From Christensenellaceae bacterium Phil1 (GTDB taxonomy: Bacteria > Bacillota > Clostridia > Christensenellales > CAG-138): a DNA stretch of 54,299 nt. A program made the translations under genes and the position numbers. The notes beneath the pieces were generated by a model. It was not told the origin of the DNA. It ran no database searches and worked only from the letters and a program-made list of their open reading frames with translations. Below, in pieces: positions 9,414 to 19,500 of the stretch (position 1 is the stretch's first letter; every line of letters starts with the position of its first letter). Location of the stretch: the NCBI GenBank assembly GCA_001940855.1, contig MSGS01000022.1, forward strand, positions 1-54,299, in the 5' to 3' direction.

Positions 9414-9432
9414 AAGAATAAGAATTATTCTT
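9414..9432. promoter_or_regulatory. Fur/PerR-type operator palindrome
   Basis: AAGAATAA (9414-9421), three central bases, then TTATTCTT (9425-9432) make a perfect 8-3-8 palindrome. It is AT-rich like PerR/Fur boxes and lies just downstream of the -10 element of the promoter at 9440-9469, where a bound repressor would block initiation. It lies 16 bases ahead of the regulator's start codon. Confidence 0.75.
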
Positions 9433-9439
9433 CGCGCTT

Positions 9440-9469
9440 AGTATAAATCAAGGGTTCTTGCCCTGTCAA
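9440..9469 (-). promoter_or_regulatory. sigma-A promoter of the fur-ferritin operon
   Basis: On the minus strand the -35 element is TTGACA (9464-9469) and the -10 element is TATACT (9440-9445), separated by 18 bases. This is close to consensus and predicts strong transcription unless repressed at the adjacent palindrome. Confidence 0.75.
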
Positions 9470-9484
9470 GAGGGTAAATGGGGC

Positions 9485-10885
9485 TTAACAGAGATTTTGC
9501 GGATCATTTTTCGGCAAAGGCCCTTCGCAGCTTACAGGCGCAGGAGCCTGCGGCGCTTTTTCATAAAATACGCGGTACAATATGAACATCAGCGAGGTAA
9601 TCGCCCAGGATACGGGGTAGCAGAGCAGCACCATAATGAGCGTTGGGCGCAGCGGCGCTATGAGCAATACCCATATCACGCGGGTGACGCAGCAGCCTGC
9701 CAGCGTCATGAGCATGGGACGGAAGGTGTCGCCCGTGCCCCTGACGGCTCCGGGCAGCACGCCGCCCGGGACGTATAGAATATAGAGCGGGGCAAGCACC
9801 GCCATGATACGGGCGCTGATGGCAATAACGCCTGCGTCCTGTACGAATATATGCGCCAGCGGCACATTCCACAGATACAGCCCGACGCTCAGGATGCCTA
9901 TGGCTCCGATTGACATCAGGAGCGCCGTTTTTACTCCACTGCGCCCCCGGTCGTACCGCCGCGCGCCGTAATTCTGCGCAACAAACGTGGCCGCCGCGTC
10001 GCAGAAGGCGTCCGCAATGAGCCAGACGAGAAAATCCAGCTTGCCGCATACGGCCCAGGCCGCGATGCTGTCCGTGCCGAAGGGATTGATCCTTGACTGC
10101 ACCAGCATATTGGCCAGAGGATACAGCGTAGACTGCACCGCGATGGGCAAGCCTTTTTTCAAAATCGGGGCAAGGCTCTGTCCGCGGATGCGCAGCCTGT
10201 TCAGGCTGATTTTGCAGGGGAGGTTTGTGCGAGTGAGGGCGGACAGCACGAGCGCGGCGCTCAAAAGCTGAGAAAAAACCGTGGTCAGCGCCACGCCCGC
10301 AACACCCCACCTGAATACCGCCACGAACAGAAAATCAAGCGCCACATTCACGCCGTTGGCTATGAGCAGAAATACGAACGGCGTTTTAGAATCTCCGACC
10401 GCCCTGAATATCCCCGCACCGATATTGTAAACCATGGAGGCGGCCATGCCGGAAAAATATATCTGCGTATAGCGCAGCGTCATGGGGCAGATATCCTCAG
10501 GCACATTCAGCAGCCGTATGCAGGCGGGCGCAAGCAGCACACCCAGCAGCGTCAGCAGCAGCCCCGCAAAGAAGCTGAACAGCACCGCCGTATGGGCCGT
10601 TTCAGCCAATGCTTCGCTTTTCTTCGCCCCGTAGTGCTGCGATATGAGTATTGTCGCCGCCGAAGCCAGGCCTGTAAAAAACACCGTGGGTAGCCGAATG
10701 AGGTTATATACCGCGTCGATGGCGGCAAGCGCCTGCTTTCCGGCAAACCGGCCGACGATTGCAGCGTCAGCCGTGGTATAGAGTTGCTGAAACAGGCTTC
10801 CGGCAATGATGGGCAGCACGAACAGCACAAGCATTTTACGGACAGGGCCTTCTGTCAGGTCATAGCTTTTTTGCTTCAGCAGCAT
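9485..10885 (-). CDS. MATE family efflux transporter
   Basis: A 466-residue membrane protein with twelve predicted helices in two related halves. The opening TEGPVRKMLVLFVLPIIAGSLFQQLYTTADAAIVGRF is the classic MATE N-terminus, in the NorM/DinF-like branch common in Clostridia, and the second half begins at KGLPIAVQSTLYPLANMLVQSR. It should export cationic drugs or metabolites using an ion gradient. It is divergent from a LysR regulator with overlapping promoters, so that regulator probably controls it. Confidence 0.92.
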   Translation of the reverse strand: MLLKQKSYDLTEGPVRKMLVLFVLPIIAGSLFQQLYTTADAAIVGRFAGKQALAAIDAVYNLIRLPTVFFTGLASAATILISQHYGAKKSEALAETAHTAVLFSFFAGLLLTLLGVLLAPACIRLLNVPEDICPMTLRYTQIYFSGMAASMVYNIGAGIFRAVGDSKTPFVFLLIANGVNVALDFLFVAVFRWGVAGVALTTVFSQLLSAALVLSALTRTNLPCKISLNRLRIRGQSLAPILKKGLPIAVQSTLYPLANMLVQSRINPFGTDSIAAWAVCGKLDFLVWLIADAFCDAAATFVAQNYGARRYDRGRSGVKTALLMSIGAIGILSVGLYLWNVPLAHIFVQDAGVIAISARIMAVLAPLYILYVPGGVLPGAVRGTGDTFRPMLMTLAGCCVTRVIWVLLIAPLRPTLIMVLLCYPVSWAITSLMFILYRVFYEKAPQAPAPVSCEGPLPKNDPQNLC

Positions 10886-10918
10886 GGTATCCTCTCCTTC
10901 GTCCCGCAGGTATTTCTG

Positions 10919-10953
10919 TTGACAATTCTACCACGTTTGATACAATAGATAAA
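10919..10953. promoter_or_regulatory. overlapping divergent promoters of MATE and LysR genes
   Basis: Plus strand, for the LysR gene: TTGACA at 10919-10924 and TACAAT at 10941-10946, 16-base spacer. Minus strand, for the MATE gene: TTTATC at 10948-10953 and TAGAAT at 10925-10930, 17-base spacer. The two promoters occupy the same DNA, so one bound regulator could affect both, as is usual for LysR-type regulators. Confidence 0.6.
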
Positions 10954-11004
10954 ACGAATTATCCGAATCGTTTCTATTCCATATAAGAATCGGAGGGGGC
11001 GTCC

Positions 11005-11862
11005 ATGAACACGGAACAGCTTGAAACCTTTCTTGCTCTGGCGGAAACGAAGAATTTCTCCCGCTGTGCGCAGCGGCTTATTATCTCCCAATCCGCCGTG
11101 AGCAAGCGCATATTTGAGCTTGAGAAGGAATTGGGACAAACGCTGTTTCACCGCAGCGGCGGCGTGGCGCTGACCGGCGAGGGCAGGGCGTTCCGCCCCT
11201 ATGCCGAGCAGATGCTGAACCTTCGTGAGCAGGCGGCGGAAAGGCTCAAACGGAGTTCCCAATATGCATCGCATCTTTTCATCGGCTGTACCTACGCCTA
11301 TTACGACCTGCGCCTTGGCGCACAGATAGACGGCTTTGCAGGGGAAAATCCCGGCTGCTCCGTCAAGGTAAGACTCGCCCATTCCGGACAGCTGATCGGC
11401 TTGCTGTTGAAGTCCGCATTGGATGTTGCCTTTACCCATTCGCCCATCGAATATCCGGAGTACACCTGCGAATCTCTGGGCGAGGAGGAGGTGATCCTCG
11501 TCACAGGAAGCAGCAACGCCGCCTATCCGCATGGGATAATCGGCGCGGAATTGCAAACGCTCGATATGGTGGACTCCAATTTTCTTTACGCGCCCACGCG
11601 GCTGCGCCTGTTCCCTCCCCCGCACCAGGCGCAGCTGAGCGTGGATATCGCCTCCTGCGCCATACCGCTGATCAGAAGCTCCGGCAGGTTTGCGCTGCTC
11701 CCGAGGGGAATGGTCGAGGCCGAGCTGCGCTCCGGCACGCTTCGGGAGGTTATTGTAACCGACGAAAGCCTTCCGCCCGTGCGGAATTTTGCCGTTTACA
11801 GAACCGCCTCCGGAGAGAGGGAACTGATCGAGCGGTTCCTGTCGGTAACGGAGCGGTTATAG
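11005..11862 (+). CDS. LysR family transcriptional regulator
   Basis: A 285-residue LysR-type regulator. The N-terminal winged helix-turn-helix is intact (TFLALAETKNFSRCAQRL, then SQSAVSKRIFELEKELGQTL), followed by a periplasmic-binding-protein-like effector domain from about residue 90. The ATG follows GGAGGGGG. It is divergent from the MATE exporter and shares its promoter region, which makes that exporter the likeliest target. The effector is unknown. Confidence 0.92.
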   Translation: MNTEQLETFLALAETKNFSRCAQRLIISQSAVSKRIFELEKELGQTLFHRSGGVALTGEGRAFRPYAEQMLNLREQAAERLKRSSQYASHLFIGCTYAYYDLRLGAQIDGFAGENPGCSVKVRLAHSGQLIGLLLKSALDVAFTHSPIEYPEYTCESLGEEEVILVTGSSNAAYPHGIIGAELQTLDMVDSNFLYAPTRLRLFPPPHQAQLSVDIASCAIPLIRSSGRFALLPRGMVEAELRSGTLREVIVTDESLPPVRNFAVYRTASGERELIERFLSVTERL

Positions 11863-12327
11863 CTGTCCGCGAACGGATATCATAATATGCACAATTCTCT
11901 GGATAACCGATCGGCTCTGAACATTTTTTCAAAAGAGCAAAGCGCACAAAATTTGATTTTTTCTTCTTAAATGGCTTTTTAGTTCCGCAAAATTTGATTT
12001 GCGGAGGGATATTTTTGAGAACATACAAGGATGAATAGGAAGGCATGTTACAATACGAAGTGCAACACCGCCCCCAAAATAAATACAACGTGAACACAGG
12101 GGTGTAAAATGCAGCTACCGACAAACACAACACGGAGGTAAACACGTTGTACTACACGTTCAGCTGAGAGTCAGTAATGCGTAAAAAAGCAAAGTGACCA
12201 AAGCCAACCGTTCCTAGTCGACAGTAAGGTTTGATTCTATGGATTCTTGTTTTTTTACTTCCGTCTAGTCCTGTCGGCTTGCATCTGTATGATACTGTCC
12301 GGTAGCCGGAGGTATTGTAATAAACCT
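11863..12327. other. non-coding interval between LysR gene and surface operon
   Basis: No convincing gene. Open frames here are short, lack ribosome sites and resemble no family. A small inverted repeat, CCGCAAA (11985-11991) and TTTGCGG (11998-12004), may be a weak terminator for the LysR gene. The words ACAAAATTTGATTT and GCAAAATTTGATTT occur twice about 45 bases apart. The rest shows no feature I can support. Confidence 0.4.
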
Positions 12328-12369
12328 CACCCCCGCTCACCTCAGTTAAAACCTTGGTGGGCGGGGGTG
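12328..12369 (-). terminator. hairpin terminator at the end of the surface operon
   Basis: CACCCCCGCTCACC (12328-12341) pairs with GGTGGGCGGGGGTG (12356-12369), 13 of 14 positions, with a 14-base loop. It lies about 30 bases after the stop codon of the last operon gene and is followed on the minus strand by a T-rich stretch. It fits the end of the eight-gene transcript. Confidence 0.65.
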
Positions 12370-12399
12370 TTATCGGGAGCTTAGGTTAGATTGTTCGGC

Positions 12400-15300
12400 T
12401 TACCAGTAACGGGGGTACTTGCCGTAGCTTTGCTGATGCTCGGCGTACTTCCACCAGGGGACCTGGTTATAGAAGTCCGTCAGCTTCTCCCACATTTGGT
12501 CGGCAGCCGTGCCGGACTGGACGTACACGGTGGCGGTGTAGGTCTTTACCGTGCCGTCGGTAAGGGTAACGGTGTAGGTGACGGGCTTGGAGAAGTCCTG
12601 CATCACGCCGGAACCAGGGGTTATGCTGGCAATGTTGTTGCCGGATATAACGGGCACAAGCTTGGATACATCCGTACCGTAGGGCATTACGACGGATATT
12701 GTGCCGTTGGTCTGATTTATGCTGCCGGATACGCCGTTTATGCTGAAACCGGTTATACCGTCAACGGTAGTGGACTTGGTTTCCCATTTGCAGGTGAGCG
12801 ACACGTCGCCCGCGGGCATGGTGAAGGTGAAGTTGTCTATTACCTTCGTCTCTCCGCCGGCTACGGCAAGCGTGTATGTCAGCGAACCGGCTACCATCTG
12901 CATGCCTGTATCGGGCGTGGCGGTTACGGTTATAACATCGCCTGCGTTTGCGGTGGTCTTGCTGGCGGTCAACGTGCCGCCCTTGGGCGCGGATATGGAT
13001 ATCTTGAACTCGCCCGGCTGCTCCGTGCCGCCGCCGAATGCGGGAATGTCAATCTTCAGCACAGCGCTTTCAACGCCGCTTGCGTTCTTTACGATTATGT
13101 ATATCTCCCTTGCGCCTGCGGTAAGGTTATTGAGCGTTATCACGTTTTCACCGGCAACGGCGTTCTTGCCGTTCTTGGTGGTGTCCACGGTGGGGGTGGT
13201 CGCGCCCTTGTTTACTACGGCGTAGTAATACATTCCCGCTTCGCCGGACGTGAACTTGACGGTAGCTTCCTTGTCGCTTGTGCGCTCGGCGGAGCCGTTG
13301 GTAAGCTCGGGCGCGGCGGGGGCATCGTACTTGACAACGATTGTATATTCCTTCGTGTCGCCGTTTTCGGCGGTGACGGTGAACTTGACGGGCTGATTTA
13401 CGGACATGCCGCACATCACGTCGCCATTGCGCCATTTGAAATCGCCGGTAGCGTCGCCGTAGCCGCCCGCCATTGCAACGGTCGCCTTCTCATCATAGGT
13501 CAGGCGGAGATACTGCATGGTAAGGTTGTCCGCAACGGTCTTATCGGTTATGGTTATGGTCCAGGTGTCGCCTTCCAACGTGCCTTCGGCTATAACGGCC
13601 TTATCGGCGGTGGCAAGCAGCTCAACCTTGGTCATGGTATTGTCGCCGCTCTTGGGGGCGATTATAACTATTGTATACTCCTGCGCATCCCGCTTGTTTT
13701 CCGCGGTTATAACGAAGGTATATTCTGTTCCCGCAGTCATGCCGCAGGCCTGCCCTTCCGCGGGCCAGTCGCTTTCAGCGCCCTTCAGGCGGGCGGTGGC
13801 GTAGGGGGAATAGTCAAGCACCAGCTTGGCCTTTTCCGCCAAATCGGCCACGTTGTAGCCATCCGGCAGGGTTATTTCAAAGCGGGTGCCGTCCCTGTCC
13901 GCGGCGGCTATAAGCGCGCCGTCCTCGCCATACAGCGCGGCGGATATCAGCGCGTTCTGTGCGCTTGCCTTGTCGGGGTCTATATCGAAAAGGGCGGTGG
14001 CGGTTATCGCCTTGCCGGTGGAGGGCACGGTGAAGGTGGCAGTCAACTCGCTCGCCTCTATTTCAATGGCAGTTCCGTCGGAATCTTCCACCTTCCAGCC
14101 GGTAAGCATATATCTTTCGCCCGGGGTGGCGGTAAGGGTAACGGTGTCGTTTTCGTAGGCTATTGCGGTTTCCGCCGCCGCGCCGCCGTTCACGCTCAGC
14201 GTTGCGCTGCCCATCTGCGCATCGTTTGCGCCAACGGTTATCTGTGAAAACGCCTTTGCGCGGAACACAAAGCGGAATTCATAATCATCCCCTTCGGCAA
14301 GGGTTATGCCGGTGGTATAAAGCTCTTCATCGGTGGGGGTAAGGAGCGTGCCGTTGTTATAAACCTCTATCCTGTCCAGTATATCGCTGTCGCCCACGGT
14401 CCAGCCGGGCTTGTTATACTCCCTTATGCGCATGGTCAGGCCAAGCTTATATATGCCGCTGTATTCAAGCTGGCCGGGCTTCAGCATGGTGGTGGCTGTC
14501 CAATTGCCGTGCTTGGCATTGTAGTACCCCATCATTACGGTATCGGAAAGCTGTATATTCGTGCTCATTTTCACCGGCACGCCGACCGCAGCCACAACGG
14601 CCTGAACGGTAACGTCGTTTTCGGGCATGGTGAAAGTGAATGTTGTTCCGGTGGGGGCGGGGGTGATGTCCACGCCGTCTATCGCCCAGCTTTGCAGCTG
14701 ATATTCCATATCGATGCCAACTATCTTATCCCCTACGGTATCGGTTATGGGCTTCTGTATCCTGCCGCCGTTGGCTTCGAACGTAACGGTCACTATGTCG
14801 CCCGGGGCGGCGGTGGTTATTTCGTTGCCGTTGGCGTCGGTAAACTTTTCGGTATAGAAATCGCCGCCTTCAACAACATCATTCCTGCCTATAACAATGA
14901 AGCCTACAAGCGCCTGCACTTCGTGCTTAAGCTTATAGAGCATACCGGGGACGATTATTTCCAGCACTTCGCTCTGCGCGTTTCCGCTTTTGCCTATTAT
15001 GTAAACATATTTGGCGGCGGAATCCGCAAGGCCGCTTATTTCAAAGGAATTCACGCCCTGCAGCATTTCCGTTTCGTTGGCGGTTATGTCCGCGGGGGAT
15101 TCAAGCTGAGTATCGGACACTATATAGTAAAACTTGCCCGCCTTGGAGGAGAAGAATTTTACCGTTGCGGTCTCCTTCGCCGTGCGCGTCGCGCTGCCGT
15201 TCTTCAGTATAACGTTGTCGCTGGGGGCAATGTATTCTTCGGCAGTCACCCTATAATAGTAGTATACGCTATCCTCTGTGCGCAGATACAGCGAAGCTGT

Positions 15301-16500
15301 CGCAGTCGACTCCCAGCCGCATTTTTTCCACTGTATGACGCCCATGTTAAACCCTTGCGGCGTTTTTGCGTGCGGTGTGCAGCCGTTCCATGCTATTTCG
15401 GCGCAGCCGGCAGGAAGATTATACCGGAAAAATATGGCCGTATTTGCATCGGTTTTTCCCGATTCGTTTTCCGTGGGCAGCTTATCGAGATACATGGTTA
15501 TAACGCCCGCTTCGTAATCGGTATATTTCTTGTGTCCTTTATTATTAGGACTTATGGGCTGAAGGGTTTCATGCTGCTCTATTTTGTAGCCCACTATTTT
15601 GCCGTCGTAACCATCGGGCATTGCGTTCCATGTTACGGTGGGCAGGGGGTCCAGCTTCAGCGCGGCAAGCTGCGGCCATGTTGCCGCGTTACCAAGCGAT
15701 ACGGTAAGGGTTTTGGTGGCAATGCCGTTGGCATCGGTGGCCTTTATATAAACGTCCTTTTCGCCGGCGGTGAGCCCCGTAAGGCTGAGCGTAACGGCGG
15801 CGTTGGCGGCAAAGGCAGCCTCCACGGGGGCGGAATAATCACCGGCTGCGGGCGCAGCCGCGCCCTTATCCACCACGGCATAGGAATACGCGGTTCCGGC
15901 GGCGGTGGAGGAAAACATTATGGTTGCGCTGTCCTCGCCCGTGCGCGTGGCGGAAATAAGGCTGAGCGTGGCGGTATCGTACTTGACGAGCTTTGCTTTA
16001 TAGTAATACGTTATGCCATCGCGGCTGACGGAGACAGCCCTATCGCTTTGAAAGCCTTCATCACCCCAGAATTGAATGTTCTTTATAGTGGGCATACTTC
16101 CCTCGCTGCCGTTCCATTGCACGGTTACGTCCCATGTTTCGCCTGCTGTGGAATTTTTCCTTATTGAGGCGTATGCGTCAAACATGTCCTCATTTATGGG
16201 CAGACCGTCCACATAAATGAGCATCTCGCCGGCAAAGTACATTTTTGTGCTATTCGCGGCTACCTGCACCAGTTCGTCATACTGCGTTATTATCGCGCCC
16301 GAAAGGGCTTCGCCGGTGGTGCCTTCATTAAATTCGGAAGTATCCGCCCACCAGAGTTTGGTGAAAGTAAGCTCTGTTATCTGCGGCCAGTCAACCGTGG
16401 TTTCTGCCTTGGCGGCGGGCAGGGTTATGCCGCCCAATGGCAGCAGTCCTGCCACGAACAGCGCGGCAAGCAGTACGGCCAGTAATTTTTTGATTTTCAT
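12400..16500 (-). CDS. giant secreted beta-sandwich repeat protein (last operon gene)
   Basis: A 1366-residue exported protein. Residues 1-32 are a signal peptide (KKLLAVLLAALFVAGLL, cleavage near AKAE). The rest is a chain of beta-rich modules: fibronectin-like units with repeated SATRTGEDSATI/GSATRTAKETATV/GSAERTSDKEATV starts, divergent InlB-type units (VTFEANGG...FTFTMPENDVTV), and DUF5018/cadherin-like units ending TYTATVYV. No LPXTG motif or C-terminal membrane helix is visible. It ends in an aromatic tail (WWKYAEHQQSYGKYPRYW). GGAGGATAAC precedes the ATG. It should be a surface or secreted adhesin-like or ligand-capture partner of the upstream toroid protein; precise function unknown. 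Confidence 0.85.
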   Translation of the reverse strand: MKIKKLLAVLLAALFVAGLLPLGGITLPAAKAETTVDWPQITELTFTKLWWADTSEFNEGTTGEALSGAIITQYDELVQVAANSTKMYFAGEMLIYVDGLPINEDMFDAYASIRKNSTAGETWDVTVQWNGSEGSMPTIKNIQFWGDEGFQSDRAVSVSRDGITYYYKAKLVKYDTATLSLISATRTGEDSATIMFSSTAAGTAYSYAVVDKGAAAPAAGDYSAPVEAAFAANAAVTLSLTGLTAGEKDVYIKATDANGIATKTLTVSLGNAATWPQLAALKLDPLPTVTWNAMPDGYDGKIVGYKIEQHETLQPISPNNKGHKKYTDYEAGVITMYLDKLPTENESGKTDANTAIFFRYNLPAGCAEIAWNGCTPHAKTPQGFNMGVIQWKKCGWESTATASLYLRTEDSVYYYYRVTAEEYIAPSDNVILKNGSATRTAKETATVKFFSSKAGKFYYIVSDTQLESPADITANETEMLQGVNSFEISGLADSAAKYVYIIGKSGNAQSEVLEIIVPGMLYKLKHEVQALVGFIVIGRNDVVEGGDFYTEKFTDANGNEITTAAPGDIVTVTFEANGGRIQKPITDTVGDKIVGIDMEYQLQSWAIDGVDITPAPTGTTFTFTMPENDVTVQAVVAAVGVPVKMSTNIQLSDTVMMGYYNAKHGNWTATTMLKPGQLEYSGIYKLGLTMRIREYNKPGWTVGDSDILDRIEVYNNGTLLTPTDEELYTTGITLAEGDDYEFRFVFRAKAFSQITVGANDAQMGSATLSVNGGAAAETAIAYENDTVTLTATPGERYMLTGWKVEDSDGTAIEIEASELTATFTVPSTGKAITATALFDIDPDKASAQNALISAALYGEDGALIAAADRDGTRFEITLPDGYNVADLAEKAKLVLDYSPYATARLKGAESDWPAEGQACGMTAGTEYTFVITAENKRDAQEYTIVIIAPKSGDNTMTKVELLATADKAVIAEGTLEGDTWTITITDKTVADNLTMQYLRLTYDEKATVAMAGGYGDATGDFKWRNGDVMCGMSVNQPVKFTVTAENGDTKEYTIVVKYDAPAAPELTNGSAERTSDKEATVKFTSGEAGMYYYAVVNKGATTPTVDTTKNGKNAVAGENVITLNNLTAGAREIYIIVKNASGVESAVLKIDIPAFGGGTEQPGEFKISISAPKGGTLTASKTTANAGDVITVTATPDTGMQMVAGSLTYTLAVAGGETKVIDNFTFTMPAGDVSLTCKWETKSTTVDGITGFSINGVSGSINQTNGTISVVMPYGTDVSKLVPVISGNNIASITPGSGVMQDFSKPVTYTVTLTDGTVKTYTATVYVQSGTAADQMWEKLTDFYNQVPWWKYAEHQQSYGKYPRYW

Positions 16501-16552
16501 GTTATCCTCCGTTCCTTTATGTTTATTTATTCTGTAAACGCTTTACGCGGTG

Positions 16553-19500
16553 TCACGATAACGGCGCCCAGCCGCCGCTTGATGAGCTTCCGCCCGGCAG
16601 GGGGTGCGGGTCGCGGCTGACCTGATGGTCGGACACGGTGTTGTTGCCGTCCTTGGCAACCTCGTCCCAAAGCTGCTGCGATATGCTGCGCTCATAGGCT
16701 ATGCTGACGGTGTATTGCTTTGCCTCCGTGCCGAGAGTTACGGTATACACAACTGGCAGCGTAAGGTTTACAACCTCGCCCGAGCAGGGGCTTACCACGC
16801 AGCCGTAGGGAACAGTCACTTCGGGCGCGACAGCCGTAACGTTGGTGCCATTGGGCAGGGTAACGACTATTGTGCCAAGGGTTTGGTCTATAACGCCGTC
16901 CACGCCCAGCACGCGGAAGGATGTTATCTCCGCCGTTGTTACGGACGGAGTGGGCGTAACATTGCCGCCGCCCGCGCGGATGGCTTGGCCGCTCTTGTTG
17001 GTCACGGTAACGGTATATGTGCGGCCGGCAAGGGTATTGTCTCCCGACAGGGTGTATGTTACCGCCGTGCCGAAGTCCACAGCCGCGCCTGATGTGGGCT
17101 GGCAGGTCTTTCCGGTGAAGGTGATGTCCGTTTCAAGGCGGGTGGTGGTGAGCGCGCTGTCGTCCACGTCCGTCACGGTTATGGTGTCGTAAACGTTATC
17201 TATAACGCCGTCGTACCAAGTGCCGTTCACATTCACGCGGAAACTGGTTATCTCCGCCTGCGCCTTGGCTTCCACCTTTATGCGGTAGACCTTCTTTGTC
17301 ACGCCGTCGCCAGCGGTAACGGTGAACGTCATCCAGTCGGAAAGGTCGCGCATGGTTTTGCCGTCCAGCAGCGGATCAACCGTCGCGCCATACGATACGC
17401 TTGCGGCAATGAACATCTTGTCCGTCATAACGCCGGGCTTCACGCCGAGTGTTATCTCCGTCGCGCTGTCGTCAGCTTCGGTGACTGTCTTTGAAAGTAT
17501 CGCTTCTTCGCTGAGTACGCTGTTTTGCAGCTTAATGCTGCTTATGTCTATCTCAGCACCCGAAGCCTGCACGTCGCCGTAGTTGACGGTGACGTAGTAT
17601 GTCTTTATGGTAGCGCCGTCTTCAGCCATAACGCTGAACGGCTGCTTTACCCCCGCAACGAACGTTACCGGCAGCGTGGGAGCCATGAGCTTCGCGCCTT
17701 CGGCAATGGTGATGTCCGGCGTTATGTTCTCAAGCGGCATACCCTCCGGCACGGTCACGGTTATGGTATTCTCCGCGCCTTCGGTAATTTCGCCCTGCTG
17801 GCCTTCTATCGAGAAGGCGGTGATGGAAGCATCGGACGAAAGCTTGCGGGAGAAATCGAACCTGTTGCTGTAAAAATAGTACGGATGGCCCTGACCGCCC
17901 CTTTCAAGGAAGCCAAGGTACCACAAGCTGGCATAGCAGCCTTCATAGGTCGCCATTGCGTTGTTGATAACGCCGGTGGTATGGTGGAAATAGCCGGATT
18001 GCTCATTGGCGAAGGTTTCCACCCAGTGCTGTATGGCGCTCTTGCCCTGACCATCGGAGAAGCGCGGGTCGGTATGGCAGTCTATGCCCATGCTGCACAG
18101 CGCCATTATCGCCCAGGAGGCCGTTTCGCTGTTCACCGCGCCCCATGCCTTGAACGAATAGTCGTCGGCGTTCATCTTGTTGATTATTATGCCAAGGCCC
18201 TCGTTCAGCTTAGCCGTTACGCGGCCGCCGAATTCAGGATCGTCCTGATAGGGCGCAATGGCGTACATTATCGCCGCCACCATGTCCGTATCAAAGCCAT
18301 CGGAAAGGTAAACGTGGTTCAGCAGCGTTTCCAGCAGCGCCGCGCGCGTCCATTTGGCGTTTTCGGGAATGGTGTAATTGCCCATGTCCAGCGCCATCAG
18401 CGCGAACGCGGGGCCGTTTATGGTATAGCTGCCGCCGTAGTTGTACAGCACCGAAACAAGGTCGTCCACCGCATTGCCCTTGCTGTCGGTAAAGGGCTGG
18501 CCGCCGTTGTATTGGGCAAGGTTGCTGCAATCGAACCCGCGGGCGGTAAGGGTCATCATCTTGCGGTCTATGTTGGTCATGGCAACGTTTGTGGTGGTAT
18601 CGAGCGACCCTATTATGGACGCTATGCTGAAGCCGTCCGCCGTGTTTTCGGCAACGTTGCTGTAAAAGCCTATGTTCATCCATTCCCAGTCGTCCGCGGC
18701 GTTGGTATGGTACCGGGCGATTATTTTGTCAACAACGCCCTGCAGCCTGGCCTTATATTCGTTTTCCGTGGGCGTGGAGGATACGTTCACCGTTACGGTA
18801 TATGTATTGGTGGCGCCGTTTTGCGCCGTTACCTTATACTTTACGGGGCTTGAGAAGTCCTGCACCACGCCAGACGCGGGGGACACCGTTGCAAATTCGG
18901 AAAGCGTTATGCTCGGCGCGAACTTAGTGGACGTGCCCGCGGGCAGGGTAAGGGTGATGGAGCTGTTTATTACGTCTATATCGCCCTTTACGGAACCGTA
19001 GCTGAACGAAAGTATACTGTTACCCCGCGCGGCGGGCGTGCGCGTTACGGTAACGGTGTATGTTTTTTCGCTGCCGTTTTCGGCCCGCACGGTGTATTTG
19101 TTTTCGCCTTCGGCAATGGCCGCGGGGCTTTCGGTAAGCTGAGCAAATTCGGATATTTCTATCTTAACTTCCGCCGTGGGCAGGTCCGTGGCGTAGGGTA
19201 TTGTTATGGCGATGGTCCCCGCCGCGTCGTCTATGGTGCCCTCCGCGCCGTCTATGCTGTATGCCAATATGCGGTTTTCGCCGGATTCTTCCGCCGTTAC
19301 AGTAACGGTGTACGCGGTCTCCAGGCCATATCCGCTGTTGTACACAATAAGCTGCTGCGGGGCGGTGAAGTTTATGTTTCCGCCGTCCATGTTGGTATGC
19401 GTGCCGGTATGCACAATGTTCGGCGTAAGGGAGCTTAGATCCGTCCCCTTGGGCAGGTTGAGCGATATGGTCTTGTTATCTTCGTCTATCTTGGCATAGC

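Noticed and set aside
11750..12340. Two minus-strand frames (131 and 62 codons) between LysR and the surface operon
   Set aside because: The first overlaps the 3' end of the LysR gene, neither has a ribosome site, and neither looks like a protein family.
12391..16167. Very long plus-strand open frames (618 and 552 codons) opposite the last giant surface gene
   Set aside because: They are exact antisense shadows of a repeat-rich gene with strong codon bias. They have no ribosome site, are rich in His/Gly/Tyr, and match no family.
17525..18853. 442-codon plus-strand frame opposite the toroid protein
   Set aside because: Same reason: antisense shadow of the real gene's reading frame, with implausible composition.
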